From Flavobacterium endophyticum (GTDB lineage Bacteria > Bacteroidota > Bacteroidia > Flavobacteriales > Flavobacteriaceae): DNA of 64,000 bases. Under the pieces are notes generated by a model. The model saw nothing but the letters and a program-made list of their open reading frames with translations, was not told the origin of the DNA and did no database searches. The stretch's first letter is position 1. Every line of letters begins with the position of its first letter. The position numbers and the translations under genes were made by a program. This document shows, piece by piece, positions 26,821 through 36,074 of the stretch. The stretch lies in NCBI RefSeq assembly GCF_003634455.1, contig NZ_RBLC01000001.1:1816417-1880416 (forward strand), given 5' to 3'.

Positions 26821-28566
26821 ATGATGCAAAATCAAAAACAGCAGAAATTTCTTATGATAAACAAGTTCAACATTTTTTACTTACTCTGTTTGGTAATAGC
26901 GATTCCTGTTTTTTCTCAACAAAAGGGATTTCAGCTGCCCGATTCTTTAAAAGATAAGTCTTATGATTATCTTAATAATAGGATAGATCTTTATGAAGAG
27001 GATACCATAAAGGCACTTTTTTATCTGGATTCTTATTTGTCAAAAGCAAAATCGGAGAAAAATTTAAACGAAATGGTCAATGCCTATTCCAACGCGATCT
27101 TCTTCGTTCCCGAAAATTTAAAGCTTGCTTATGCCGATAGTATAGTCGCAACGGCAAAAATGACGAACGATCCTCCTGTTATAGGCTCCGCTTATATTTC
27201 TAAAGGGAATTTTTACTATTCTATTAAGAATTATGCTCAAGCCCTGAATTTTTATCTCTTGGCAAGCGACTACATCTCTAATTCCGATGATGCCTACTTG
27301 AAATATGAGCTTAAATATCATATTGCTGGAATCAAAATACATTTAGGGTTTAATGATGAGGCTTTGGTGTTGCTAAAAGAATGTGTCGATTATTTCAAGC
27401 AATACGATGAATATGATTATCAAAGAGGTTATCTGAACTCTTTGCATTCGCTGGGATTAGTCTATAACCGACTTGGCAAATACGATTTAAGTACAGAAAC
27501 AAATGAATTCGCCCTAAAAGAAGCCAAACGCCTGAATATAGACCTGACACAAAACTATATTATCCATTCTGAAGGGATTAATCAATATTTTAAAAAAAAT
27601 TATACAAAAGCTGTCCATGATATACAGCAAGCTTTGCCAGCAATCATAAAGAATAATGACTTTGCTAATGAGGCAGTCGGGTATTTCTATATCGGAAAAT
27701 GTTATTGGGATCAAAAACAACAGGAAAAGGCACTGCCTTATTTTAAAAAAGTAGACCGCACTTTTGCGGAGAAAAATTATATACGCCCTGATTTAAGAGA
27801 AAACTATGAGCTCCTCGTAGGCTATTACAAAGAAAAAGGAGATGTGAAAAACCAGCTGTATTACATCAACAGGCTGATGAAGGCAGACAGTGTGCTTAAT
27901 GCGAATTTTAAATATATGTCGGGAAAGATTCACAAAGAATATGATACGAAGGCACTTCGTCAAGCCAAGCAAGAAATCGAAAAACAGCTAGCCGGCAAAG
28001 AAAAAACTACCTTATTATTGTATTTTTCGCTGGCCGTTTTTTTCTTCTTGACATTGTATTTTTTCTATCGTTATTATAGCAACCAGAAGCTATACCGCCA
28101 GAAGTTTGAAGAATTGATGGATGCAAAAAAGGAGGAACCGCAAGATCCTATCTCGATACACAAAGAGGATACCGAGAAAAAAGGACTTGATATCAATCCA
28201 GACGTCGTGACTGCGATATTAAAAGAGCTGGAAAAATTTGAAAGCCGGAAAAAGTTTTTAGAAAAAGACCTGACGCTGGTCAACCTTGCTTCGGCATTTA
28301 ACACGAATTCAAATTATCTTTCCAAGGTGATAAATCATTATCGAAACAAGAATTATAATAACTATTTGAACGACCTGCGTATCGATTATATCGTCGACCT
28401 GCTGAAAAGCCAATCTAAATATAGAAACTATACGATTAAGGCTCTTGCGGATGAATCGGGTTTCAGTACGCCCCAGCATTTTTCAAAAGCATTTTTTGCC
28501 TCTACCGGAATTTATCCTTCTTATTTCCTTAATGAATTGAACAAAGAGAGAGATAACGTTGCATAA
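26821..28566 (+). CDS. TPR-containing membrane-anchored AraC-family transcription regulator
   Basis: 581 residues. A signal peptide or membrane anchor at the N-terminus (INKFNIFYLLCLVIAIPVF) favours either the ATG used here or the in-frame ATG at 26854. About 6-8 TPR-like helical repeats occupy residues 40-385, a single membrane helix lies near 398-416 (LLLYFSLAVFFFLTLYFFY), and an AraC-type double helix-turn-helix fills the last 105 residues (LASAFNTNSNYLSKVIN and IKALADESGFSTPQHFSKAF). The layout suggests a periplasmic TPR sensor acting on a cytoplasmic DNA-binding domain. Divergent from the 22-26.5 kb gene run, which it may control. Confidence 0.88.
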   Translation: MMQNQKQQKFLMINKFNIFYLLCLVIAIPVFSQQKGFQLPDSLKDKSYDYLNNRIDLYEEDTIKALFYLDSYLSKAKSEKNLNEMVNAYSNAIFFVPENLKLAYADSIVATAKMTNDPPVIGSAYISKGNFYYSIKNYAQALNFYLLASDYISNSDDAYLKYELKYHIAGIKIHLGFNDEALVLLKECVDYFKQYDEYDYQRGYLNSLHSLGLVYNRLGKYDLSTETNEFALKEAKRLNIDLTQNYIIHSEGINQYFKKNYTKAVHDIQQALPAIIKNNDFANEAVGYFYIGKCYWDQKQQEKALPYFKKVDRTFAEKNYIRPDLRENYELLVGYYKEKGDVKNQLYYINRLMKADSVLNANFKYMSGKIHKEYDTKALRQAKQEIEKQLAGKEKTTLLLYFSLAVFFFLTLYFFYRYYSNQKLYRQKFEELMDAKKEEPQDPISIHKEDTEKKGLDINPDVVTAILKELEKFESRKKFLEKDLTLVNLASAFNTNSNYLSKVINHYRNKNYNNYLNDLRIDYIVDLLKSQSKYRNYTIKALADESGFSTPQHFSKAFFASTGIYPSYFLNELNKERDNVA

Positions 28567-28594
28567 AAAAGCCTCGATTTTTCGAGGCCTTTTG
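28565..28594. terminator. Bidirectional terminator between the regulator and aspS
   Basis: AAAAGCCTCGA / TCGAGGCCTTTT-type stem with a 4-base loop, flanked by A and T runs between two convergent genes. Confidence 0.8.
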
Positions 28595-28596
28595 TA

Positions 28597-30342
28597 TTAT
28601 TTAAGTCGGATATGGAGTTCTTCTAATTGCTTGTCATCGATTACAGATGGCGCGTCAATCATAACGTCTCGTCCTGAGTTGTTTTTCGGGAAAGCGATAA
28701 AATCACGAATAGTTTCTTGCCCTCCTAAGATGGCTACCAGTCGATCCAACCCGAAAGCCAGTCCTCCGTGTGGTGGTGCTCCAAATTGGAAAGCATCCAT
28801 CAAGAATCCGAATTGTGCTTTGGCTTCTTCTTCAGTAAACCCTAGATATTTGAACATCAATTGTTGTGTCGCTTTATCATGGATACGAATAGAACCGCCT
28901 CCAATTTCATTACCGTTCAATACCATATCATAAGCATTCGCTCTTACTTTGCCTGGTTCGGTTTCCAGCAAGGCAATATCTTCTGGCTTAGGCGAGGTAA
29001 ACGGATGGTGCATTGCGTGGTATCTGCCGCTTTCTTCATCAAATTCCAATAAAGGAAAATCGACTACCCATAATGGAGCAAAAACTTCTGGATTTCTCAA
29101 TCCCAGACGTGTAGCCATTTCCATTCTCAAGGCGCTCAGTTGCGTTCTTGTTTTATGTGCAGGGCCTGAGAGAACCAAGATCAAGTCGCCAGGTTTTGCG
29201 CCTGTAACTTTTGCCCAATTCAACAAATCTTCTTGGTCGTAAAATTTATCTACAGATGATTTGATCGTTCCATCCAATTCGTATTTGGCATACACCATTC
29301 CTGATGCGCCTATTTGCGGACGTTTTACCCAATCAATTAAATTGTCTATTTCTTTTCTAGTGTACGAAGCACAGCCTGGAGCTGCAATTCCTACGACAAG
29401 TTCGGCAGTATTAAAAACCGAAAATTCTTTATGTTGCGCTACTTCATTCAACTCACCGAACTCCATTCCGAAACGGATGTCTGGTTTATCGTTTCCGTAG
29501 GTCTTCATCGCATAATCATACGTGATTCTTGGGAATTTATCTACTTCGATTCCTTTGATTTCTTTTAGCAAATGTCTTGTCAGTCCTTCAAAAACGTTCA
29601 AGATATCTTCCTGCTCTACAAAAGCCATCTCGCAGTCGATCTGCGTAAACTCAGGCTGTCTGTCGGCTCTTAAGTCTTCATCACGGAAACATTTCACGAT
29701 TTGGAAGTACTTATCCATGCCGCCTACCATTAGCAATTGCTTGAATGTCTGCGGCGATTGCGGCAACGCATAGAATTGGCCTTCGTTCATCCTTGACGGA
29801 ACAACGAAATCTCTTGCTCCTTCTGGTGTTGATTTAATCAAGTAAGGAGTTTCGACTTCGCAGAAATCCAAATCAGAAAGGTATTTTCTCACTTCCATCG
29901 TCACTTTATGACGGAAAAGTAAGCTGTTTTTTACGGGATTTCTTCTGATATCCAAGTAACGGTATTTCATTCGGATGTCTTCACCGCCGTCTGTTTCGTC
30001 TTCAATCGTAAACGGAGGCGTCAGTGCAGCATTTAAGATAGTCAGTTCTGAAACTAAAATTTCAATATCGCCTGTCGCCATATTTTTATTTTTGGATTCC
30101 CGTTCTATAACGGTTCCTTTTACCTGGATGACGAACTCGCGGCCTAATGTCTTAGCCATTTCAAAAACAGCAGTATCTGTTCTTTCAGAATCAAAAATCA
30201 GTTGTGTAATTCCATAACGGTCACGCAGGTCTACCCAAATCATGAAACCTTTATCACGTGATTTTTGAACCCATCCGGCGAGAGTAACTTCTGTAGCAAT
30301 ATGTGAAGCGTTTAATGCGCCACAATTATGACTTCTATACAT
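28597..30342 (-). CDS. aspS: Aspartyl-tRNA synthetase
   Basis: Charges tRNA-Asp; 581 residues from the ATG at 30342, where the standard N-terminus [11 protein letters not shown] begins (an in-frame ATG at 30363 would add seven residues and fall onto the promoter element). The anticodon-binding OB fold covers about 1-105, the class II catalytic core follows with motif 2 ([18 protein letters not shown]), a GAD insertion, and motif 3 ([13 protein letters not shown]). The long insertion marks the bacterial type. Monocistronic, with a -7 element 19 bases upstream. Confidence 0.97.
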   Translation of the reverse strand: MYRSHNCGALNASHIATEVTLAGWVQKSRDKGFMIWVDLRDRYGITQLIFDSERTDTAVFEMAKTLGREFVIQVKGTVIERESKNKNMATGDIEILVSELTILNAALTPPFTIEDETDGGEDIRMKYRYLDIRRNPVKNSLLFRHKVTMEVRKYLSDLDFCEVETPYLIKSTPEGARDFVVPSRMNEGQFYALPQSPQTFKQLLMVGGMDKYFQIVKCFRDEDLRADRQPEFTQIDCEMAFVEQEDILNVFEGLTRHLLKEIKGIEVDKFPRITYDYAMKTYGNDKPDIRFGMEFGELNEVAQHKEFSVFNTAELVVGIAAPGCASYTRKEIDNLIDWVKRPQIGASGMVYAKYELDGTIKSSVDKFYDQEDLLNWAKVTGAKPGDLILVLSGPAHKTRTQLSALRMEMATRLGLRNPEVFAPLWVVDFPLLEFDEESGRYHAMHHPFTSPKPEDIALLETEPGKVRANAYDMVLNGNEIGGGSIRIHDKATQQLMFKYLGFTEEEAKAQFGFLMDAFQFGAPPHGGLAFGLDRLVAILGGQETIRDFIAFPKNNSGRDVMIDAPSVIDDKQLEELHIRLK

Positions 30343-30360
30343 TATTAAAATTTTAGATGG

Positions 30361-30368
30361 CAAATTTA
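30361..30368 (-). promoter_or_regulatory. Candidate -7 element of the aspS promoter
   Basis: The minus strand reads TAAATTTG, 18 bases before the ATG at 30342. The adjoining 293-base gap to 30635 holds reiterated AATTATGAATTATGAATTTT (30382-30402) and no further gene. Confidence 0.5.
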
Positions 30369-30594
30369 GTGATAATTGTCAATTATGAATTATGAATTTT
30401 AAATTATAAAGAGGAGATTTTTTATTCTTTTTTAGAATTATTGTTATTTATGACCCGACTTTAATTTTGAATGGTTTTAAAACGACTTTTGTAAATAGCC
30501 AATGTTTACTGGGTTTTCAGCAATTCCAATGTTAAGCTTTTGCTTAATGTTACCAAATTGTTAAGTTAAAGTTTTTTTATTGTAAACTAATATT

Positions 30595-30602
30595 TATATT
30601 TG
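30595..30602 (+). promoter_or_regulatory. Candidate -7 element of the MORN-repeat gene
   Basis: TATATTTG (TAnnTTTG), 33 bases before the ATG at 30636. No good -33 partner was found. Confidence 0.45.
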
Positions 30603-30635
30603 TTAGAGAATTGTAAATAACTAAAAAGACAGATT

Positions 30636-30983
30636 ATGAAAAAGTTTATGATTATGGCAGTTATGCTAGTTTCTGGAGTTGTTTTTGCACAAGATGTAAA
30701 CCACAAATATGAAGTTGTAGATAATATGGTAAAAGCTACTTATTTTTATGATAATGGGAAGGTGATGCAAGAAGGATTCTATAAAGATGGGAAAGTCCAC
30801 GGAAAATGGGTTTCTTATGATGTTGAAGGAAACAAAAAATCTCTTGGAGAATATAACAACGGTGCAAAAACCGGGAAATGGTTTTTTTGGACAGATAATA
30901 ATTTAAGTGAAGTTGATTATTCTGATAGCAGAGTCGCTTTGGTAAAAAACTGGAAGCAAGATGCTCTTGCAAACAGAAATTAA
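30636..30983 (+). CDS. Secreted MORN-repeat (YwqK-like) protein
   Basis: 115 residues; residues 1-18 are a signal peptide (VVFAQ). The mature part contains three or four MORN_2-type strands (ATYFYDNGKVMQEGFYKDGK, VHGKWVSYDVEGN, KTGKWFFW), the motif called YwqK antitoxin-like in databases. In Bacteroidota such short exported proteins are common and their function is unknown; no toxin partner lies beside it. Single gene with a terminator. Confidence 0.8.
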   Translation: MKKFMIMAVMLVSGVVFAQDVNHKYEVVDNMVKATYFYDNGKVMQEGFYKDGKVHGKWVSYDVEGNKKSLGEYNNGAKTGKWFFWTDNNLSEVDYSDSRVALVKNWKQDALANRN

Positions 30984-31003
30984 ATCTGATTATCTTTCAA
31001 AAG

Positions 31004-31040
31004 AAAAATCCATTAGAACCTTCTAATGGATTTTTTTTTT
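31004..31040. terminator. Bidirectional terminator
   Basis: AAAATCCATTAG / CTAATGGATTTT with a 6-base loop and a 10-base T-run, between two convergent genes. Confidence 0.85.
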
Positions 31041-31044
31041 ATTT

Positions 31045-31602
31045 CTATTTTTTGCTTCTGTCGCTTTTTCTTCCCGAACCGATTTCCTTAAACGAAGAAA
31101 TAATCTTGTCCATTGGTTCATTAAATTTTTCCTTGCTTCCTTTTAAGGTCCAGATTACGACTTGGTAAAAAGTTTCTTTTCCTTCGATATATGCAATGTC
31201 ATAAAAAATCGGGAGGTTGTCTATCTCTCCTGTGAAGGAAAATGTTTTGGCTTTCAGTCCATTAATCTGTATGTCTTTTGTCGGAGTAAACTGGGTATCG
31301 CTAATAGATTCTTCAAGACTGCTTTTTAAGATTTGATAATATCCGTTGAGGTCGGGAGTAAAGTCGGTTGTTGTATTCGCGACATCATAAAACTCTTGTT
31401 TCGGCTCATCGATAACGACCACGTAAAATTCTTTAAAAGCATTTTGATATTGCAGTGAAGCATCATTATGCAGGTCTCTTGCTTTTGAAAGAAAGGAAGG
31501 GAGTTCCAAAGAAAACTTATTCTTAACAGTCACGGTTTCTACTTTATTTGAATCACAAGAAAGCAAAAAAGCAAAAAGGCAGAGTACGATTATCTTCTTC
31601 AT
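31045..31602 (-). CDS. Putative lipoprotein of unknown function
   Basis: 185 residues from the ATG at 31602, which places a lipoprotein leader (CLFAFLLSC, Cys16) at the N-terminus; an in-frame ATG at 31671 would bury it behind 23 residues. The mature part is a compact alpha/beta domain with DIAYIEGKETFYQVVIWTLKG, reminiscent of small PsbP/DUF1795-type folds, but I cannot assign it firmly. Envelope location inferred from the leader. Confidence 0.7.
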   Translation of the reverse strand: MKKIIVLCLFAFLLSCDSNKVETVTVKNKFSLELPSFLSKARDLHNDASLQYQNAFKEFYVVVIDEPKQEFYDVANTTTDFTPDLNGYYQILKSSLEESISDTQFTPTKDIQINGLKAKTFSFTGEIDNLPIFYDIAYIEGKETFYQVVIWTLKGSKEKFNEPMDKIISSFKEIGSGRKSDRSKK

Positions 31603-31670
31603 AAGATTGAATTTTACTGCAATATAAAAAATACGTTCAAGATAGGGCAGAAAGATTTTCCAATAAAGCA

Positions 31671-31702
31671 AAAAAAATCCCGACTGATAGATTCAATCGG
31701 GA
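31671..31702 (-). terminator. Terminator of the efflux operon
   Basis: On the minus strand TCCCGA / TCGGGA with an inner TGA/TCA pair and one mismatch is followed by seven or eight T, 39-70 bases after the RND pump stop. Confidence 0.7.
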
Positions 31703-31740
31703 AATTTTCCAAGGGTCAACTTGTTTTTTGAGACAATTTT

Positions 31741-34700
31741 TTAAGAGTGCTTTGCGGTAAAGCCATCGTCGCTCAATTCTTTGTGCTCATAATCAGCAAT
31801 CATTAATTCTTCATATTTTGTAACTTCTTTGCCTTTGTTGAAGCGGGCAATTAAGCTGTCAAAAATAGCATACACCACAGGAACGATAATCAAGGTCAGG
31901 AATAACGAACTGATCAATCCTCCGATAATTACCCAAGCCAAACCATTGTTCATTTCGGCAGCAGCTCCTGAAGCTAGGGCAATAGGTACCATCCCGAAAA
32001 CCATCGCAATGGTTGTCATCAAGATTGGACGAAGCCTAGCATGGTTCGCTTGAATCAACGCCATATAAGTCGTTTCACCTTCGGCTTTCCTGTGATTCGC
32101 GAAATCCACCAGAAGGATCGCATTTTTACATACCAGACCAATAAGCATGATAACCCCCAAAATTGTAAAGATGTTCAGTGAGTTATTCGTCAATGCCAAG
32201 GCTAATAATGCCCCGATGAACGATAGCGGTATCGAGAACAATACCACGAACGGATATATAAAACTGTTATACAATGCTACCATTACTAAGTAAACCAAGA
32301 TAATAGCGGCCAATAAGGCGATTCCTAATGTACCAAAACCTTCTTCTTGGTTTTCCATATCTCCACCCCAAACATAGCCTACACCAGTTGGTTTTTTTAG
32401 TTGTGAAAACTGAGCTTCCCATTCTGCCGCAACGTCCCCAGAAGGTCTACCGATGGTTTGTGCTTTAATAGAAACAGAAGTCGCTTTGTCACGACGTTCC
32501 AATAAACTTGGACCAGAACTTTCTTTTACGCTTGCAAATTGCGAAAGTTTGATTTGCTGTCCGGCATCATTGATGAATACCAAGTCGCTTACGTTGTTGA
32601 TATTAGAACGGTCGTATTCGTTGAAACGCACGTTAATATCATATTCATATTCTCCTGCACGGAATTTGGCGTCTGTATTTCCGTTGAAGGCTGTCTGCAT
32701 CGTCATTCCGACAGTTTGCAAGGTCAAGCCAAGTGCGGCCATCTTGTCTCTGTCTACCTGAACGGCAATTTCTGGACTTCCTTCTTCTACAGATAATTTG
32801 ATTTCTGTCGCACCTTTGATTTTCATCAACTGTGCTTCCGCTTTTTTAGCAAACGCTGTTGCGCTTTCTAAGTCAGGACCTGTAACGGTCAAGAAGATTG
32901 GTGCTTCATCGGCACCACCCATGATACTTACTGGAACGGTCTTGATTTTAGCGCCTACCAGGATCTTTTCTAATTCTCGTTTCATTTTGGCTGCATAGAT
33001 GTACGTTCCGTCTTCGCGAAGCGATTTGTCAATCAACTTCACGTCAATTTCAGCTTTGTAGACGGTAGCCTGTGTTGATCCAAAACCTTCGCTGGTTTGT
33101 CCAACAGTTGTTACGATTTCTTCGATTTCTTTTTTGTCTCGAAGGTATTTCTCTGCTTTTTGGGCTATAAAATTCGATTGCTCGATAGAAGCATCTTTCG
33201 GCAATTCGATTTGTACCAAGAACTGTCCACGGTCAATTTTCGGGAAAAATTCTCCTCCAATAAACCCAGCACCTACTAATGCAATTGAGCTAAAGAATAA
33301 TACGACAACAATTAAAAGTGTTGATTTTTTATATTTCAAAGACCATTTTAAGATATCGGTTACTTTGTGCGTAAATTTATCAAGTCCTCTTTCAAAGCTC
33401 AAGATGATTCTTCCAAACAGATTTTTGTTTGTCACATGTTCTAGTTTTCCATATCGAGAAGAAAGCCAAGGCACAATAGTAAATGACGATAGTAAGGAAA
33501 GCAACGTAGCGATAATTACGGTAACACAGAATTGCGTAATAATATTCGCTACCAATCCTGTACTCATCGCAATCGGCAAGAACACGACCACGATAACCAA
33601 GGTAATCGCTGTTACTGTAAATCCGATTTCTGCGGTTCCGTCAAAGGCAGCACGAACTTTGTTTTTGCCCATTTCCATGTGACGGTAAATGTTTTCCAAT
33701 ACAACGATTGCATCATCGACCAAGATACCAACCACGAGTGAAAGACCTAACAAACTCATCAAGTTTAGGGTATAACCCATAAGATAGATTCCGATGAAAG
33801 TCGCAATCAATGAAGCCGGAATCGAAACCATTACGATGAACGCATTTCGGATACTGTGCAGGAAGAAGAGCATTACGAATGCTACTAAGAATACCGCCAA
33901 GAATAAATCGTGGATTACCGAATCGGCCGCAGCCAAAGTAAATTCAGAACTATCGTTCGCAACTTTTAGCTTCAGTCCTTGTGCAGCATAATCTTTTTCG
34001 ATTTTGGCAATTGCAGCATAGGTTTCTTCACTTACTGTTACGGCATTCGCGTCTGTCTGTTTGATAACTTGCAATACGATTGCATTGTTAGAGTTGACAC
34101 GGGCAATTTTCTCTACTTCTTTTTGTGAATCCTGAACATCGGCAACATCACCAAGACGAACTTGGATTCCGTTTTTAGAGGAAATTACCAAATTCCTCAT
34201 TTCTTCAACGTTTTTATATTTTCCGGCAAGACGAACTAGCATCGTAGTTTCTCTGGTCTGGATGTTTCCCGTAGGGAAATCCAAGTTGGAAGATAAAATC
34301 ATTTGTTGTACTTGAGGAACAGATAATCCGTAACCTTTCAGTTTATTCTGGTCAAGGCTTACTTGAATTTCTCTTTCTTCACCACCGACTAAGTTTACTT
34401 GTGCTACACCTTTTACACGCGAAAGAATCGGCTGGATTTTTTTATCCAATAAGTCATAAAAGGCAACCTCGTCCATTTTTGCGGTAGCTCCAATTGTGAT
34501 TACCGGCAAATCGCTCAAAGAGAATTTGGTCAAAGATGGCGGATCGACATCTTCTGGTAAATCTTTTTCGATAGCGTTGATTTTTCTTTGGGCATCATTA
34601 AGAGAGTAATCAGCATCGGCTTCTGGTTCCAAAGTCACCATTACGATAGACAAGCTTTCGATGGATTTCGATTCTACTTTCTTTACGTTTTCCAGAGAAG

Positions 34701-34914
34701 AAACGGCGTCTTCGATTTTCTTGGTTACCGTATTTTCTACCTCGCCTGGAGAAGCTCCCGGATAGACTGTAGAAATCGTTACCACGTTTATTTCAAACTT
34801 TGGGATCAATTCATAGCTCAATTGGCTGTAACTGAAGAGCCCACCGAGCGTTAGAATGATAAACAACACAATCACTAGGGTTGGTCGTTTGATTGATATT
34901 TCTGCTATTTTCAT
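31741..34914 (-). CDS. RND efflux pump inner-membrane transporter (AcrB/HAE1 type)
   Basis: 1057 residues, 12 membrane helices, two large periplasmic loops. It begins with the family's IAEISIKRPTLVIVLF helix. The proton-relay helix VVGILVDDAIVVLENIYRH contains the conserved Asp pair, and the second half repeats the fold (GVIMLIGLVCKNAILLVDF). It exports drugs, detergents or metabolites across the envelope using the proton gradient, together with the membrane-fusion and TolC genes upstream. The substrate is not evident. It lies 80 bases after the membrane-fusion gene. Confidence 0.95.
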   Translation of the reverse strand: MKIAEISIKRPTLVIVLFIILTLGGLFSYSQLSYELIPKFEINVVTISTVYPGASPGEVENTVTKKIEDAVSSLENVKKVESKSIESLSIVMVTLEPEADADYSLNDAQRKINAIEKDLPEDVDPPSLTKFSLSDLPVITIGATAKMDEVAFYDLLDKKIQPILSRVKGVAQVNLVGGEEREIQVSLDQNKLKGYGLSVPQVQQMILSSNLDFPTGNIQTRETTMLVRLAGKYKNVEEMRNLVISSKNGIQVRLGDVADVQDSQKEVEKIARVNSNNAIVLQVIKQTDANAVTVSEETYAAIAKIEKDYAAQGLKLKVANDSSEFTLAAADSVIHDLFLAVFLVAFVMLFFLHSIRNAFIVMVSIPASLIATFIGIYLMGYTLNLMSLLGLSLVVGILVDDAIVVLENIYRHMEMGKNKVRAAFDGTAEIGFTVTAITLVIVVVFLPIAMSTGLVANIITQFCVTVIIATLLSLLSSFTIVPWLSSRYGKLEHVTNKNLFGRIILSFERGLDKFTHKVTDILKWSLKYKKSTLLIVVVLFFSSIALVGAGFIGGEFFPKIDRGQFLVQIELPKDASIEQSNFIAQKAEKYLRDKKEIEEIVTTVGQTSEGFGSTQATVYKAEIDVKLIDKSLREDGTYIYAAKMKRELEKILVGAKIKTVPVSIMGGADEAPIFLTVTGPDLESATAFAKKAEAQLMKIKGATEIKLSVEEGSPEIAVQVDRDKMAALGLTLQTVGMTMQTAFNGNTDAKFRAGEYEYDINVRFNEYDRSNINNVSDLVFINDAGQQIKLSQFASVKESSGPSLLERRDKATSVSIKAQTIGRPSGDVAAEWEAQFSQLKKPTGVGYVWGGDMENQEEGFGTLGIALLAAIILVYLVMVALYNSFIYPFVVLFSIPLSFIGALLALALTNNSLNIFTILGVIMLIGLVCKNAILLVDFANHRKAEGETTYMALIQANHARLRPILMTTIAMVFGMVPIALASGAAAEMNNGLAWVIIGGLISSLFLTLIIVPVVYAIFDSLIARFNKGKEVTKYEELMIADYEHKELSDDGFTAKHS

Positions 34915-34994
34915 TTTTTAAGTTTAAAGTCTTGAAGTTTTAAAGTCTAAAGTCAAAAGCTACTAACGATCGACTATCAACTGTAAACTAAGAA
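34915..34994. repeat. Low-complexity spacer inside the efflux operon
   Basis: The 80-base gap between the pump and fusion-protein genes holds reiterated TTTAAAGTC/TGAAG words (AAAGTCTTGAAG, AAAGTCTAAAGTC) and ends with CGACTATCAACTG. It resembles the nuoF-nuoG spacer. Confidence 0.5.
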
Positions 34995-36056
34995 CTATTT
35001 AATAGGATTTACTTTTGTTCCGTCAGTCAAGTTGATTTGGCCGCTCGTAACAACGATTTCACCATCATTCAAGCCCTCTAAAACTTCTACTTTTTCTCCG
35101 AATACTCGTCCTGCAACGATTTTTTTCAATTTCGCAACATTGTCTTGGATTACAAAAACTTGATTGCTGCTGACACTTCCTACAAAAGCATTCCTTGGAA
35201 TGATTCGCAATGGTTTTTGTTGCGTTGCTTTTGAAGCAAATTCTGCAGTTCCATACATTCCTGCCTTAATTTCATTAGCAGGATTATTTGTGATTTCGAT
35301 TTCGACAGGAAAGTTCAATGATTCATCTGCTTTTGGAGCGATAAAAGTGATTTTTCCAGAGAATTCTTTATCAGGAAAAACGCTGGCTTTGACTTTTACG
35401 ACTGAACCTACTTTCAGGTCAGGAATTTGGTTTTCGCTTACGGCAACCTTCAGTTTTAATTTTGAAACATTAACCAATTCAAATAATTCTGTTCCTGGAG
35501 CAACTACAGAACCTGGCTCTATGCTTTTCTTGTTTACGATTCCGTTAATAGACGATTTGATAGTCGCATCTCCATACGTAATCTTGGCTTGATCCAATTT
35601 TGCTTTTGCATTTACAAGACTCAGTTTTGCTTGATCTAACTGTTGTTGCGTTACACCTCCAGTTTTGTATGCATTTTCATAACGTCTGCTGTCTGTCAAA
35701 GCATTTTGATAAGCTGCGTTTGCATTTTGTACATCTATAGAAAGCTGGTCGCCTTTGATGATTGCTAAAGTCTGTCCGATTCTTACGGTACTTCCTTCAT
35801 CCACCAAAACTTTGATTACTCTTCCAGAGTTTTCTGCTGAGAATTTCAATTCTTGCGACGGAATGAAATTTCCGTTCGCAACAAAATCAGACTTTATAGC
35901 TTCTGTTTTTACTGTATCAATTCGTACCGCAACTGCGCTGTTTTTTTCTGAAACGATTGCTGTTTCTGCTTCGTTCTTTTTCTTGTTGTTCATTAACGTG
36001 AATCCTATCAGTCCCAGGACTCCTATTCCGATACCTATATATATTAATTTTTTCAT
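34995..36056 (-). CDS. RND efflux periplasmic membrane-fusion protein
   Basis: 353 residues. A single N-terminal membrane anchor (about 3-21), a lipoyl/biotinyl-like barrel half (VLVDEGSTVRIGQTLAII), an alpha-helical hairpin (about 105-150), the second lipoyl half and a beta-barrel (VSENQIPDLKVGSVV). It couples the pump to the outer-membrane channel. 19 bases separate it from the TolC gene. Confidence 0.94.
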   Translation of the reverse strand: MKKLIYIGIGIGVLGLIGFTLMNNKKKNEAETAIVSEKNSAVAVRIDTVKTEAIKSDFVANGNFIPSQELKFSAENSGRVIKVLVDEGSTVRIGQTLAIIKGDQLSIDVQNANAAYQNALTDSRRYENAYKTGGVTQQQLDQAKLSLVNAKAKLDQAKITYGDATIKSSINGIVNKKSIEPGSVVAPGTELFELVNVSKLKLKVAVSENQIPDLKVGSVVKVKASVFPDKEFSGKITFIAPKADESLNFPVEIEITNNPANEIKAGMYGTAEFASKATQQKPLRIIPRNAFVGSVSSNQVFVIQDNVAKLKKIVAGRVFGEKVEVLEGLNDGEIVVTSGQINLTDGTKVNPIK

Positions 36057-36074
36057 TTTTGTATGATTGATTTT

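Noticed and set aside
33134..33682. 182-residue plus-strand frame opposite the RND pump gene
   Set aside because: Shadow of a strongly conserved coding region on the minus strand; no recognisable domain.
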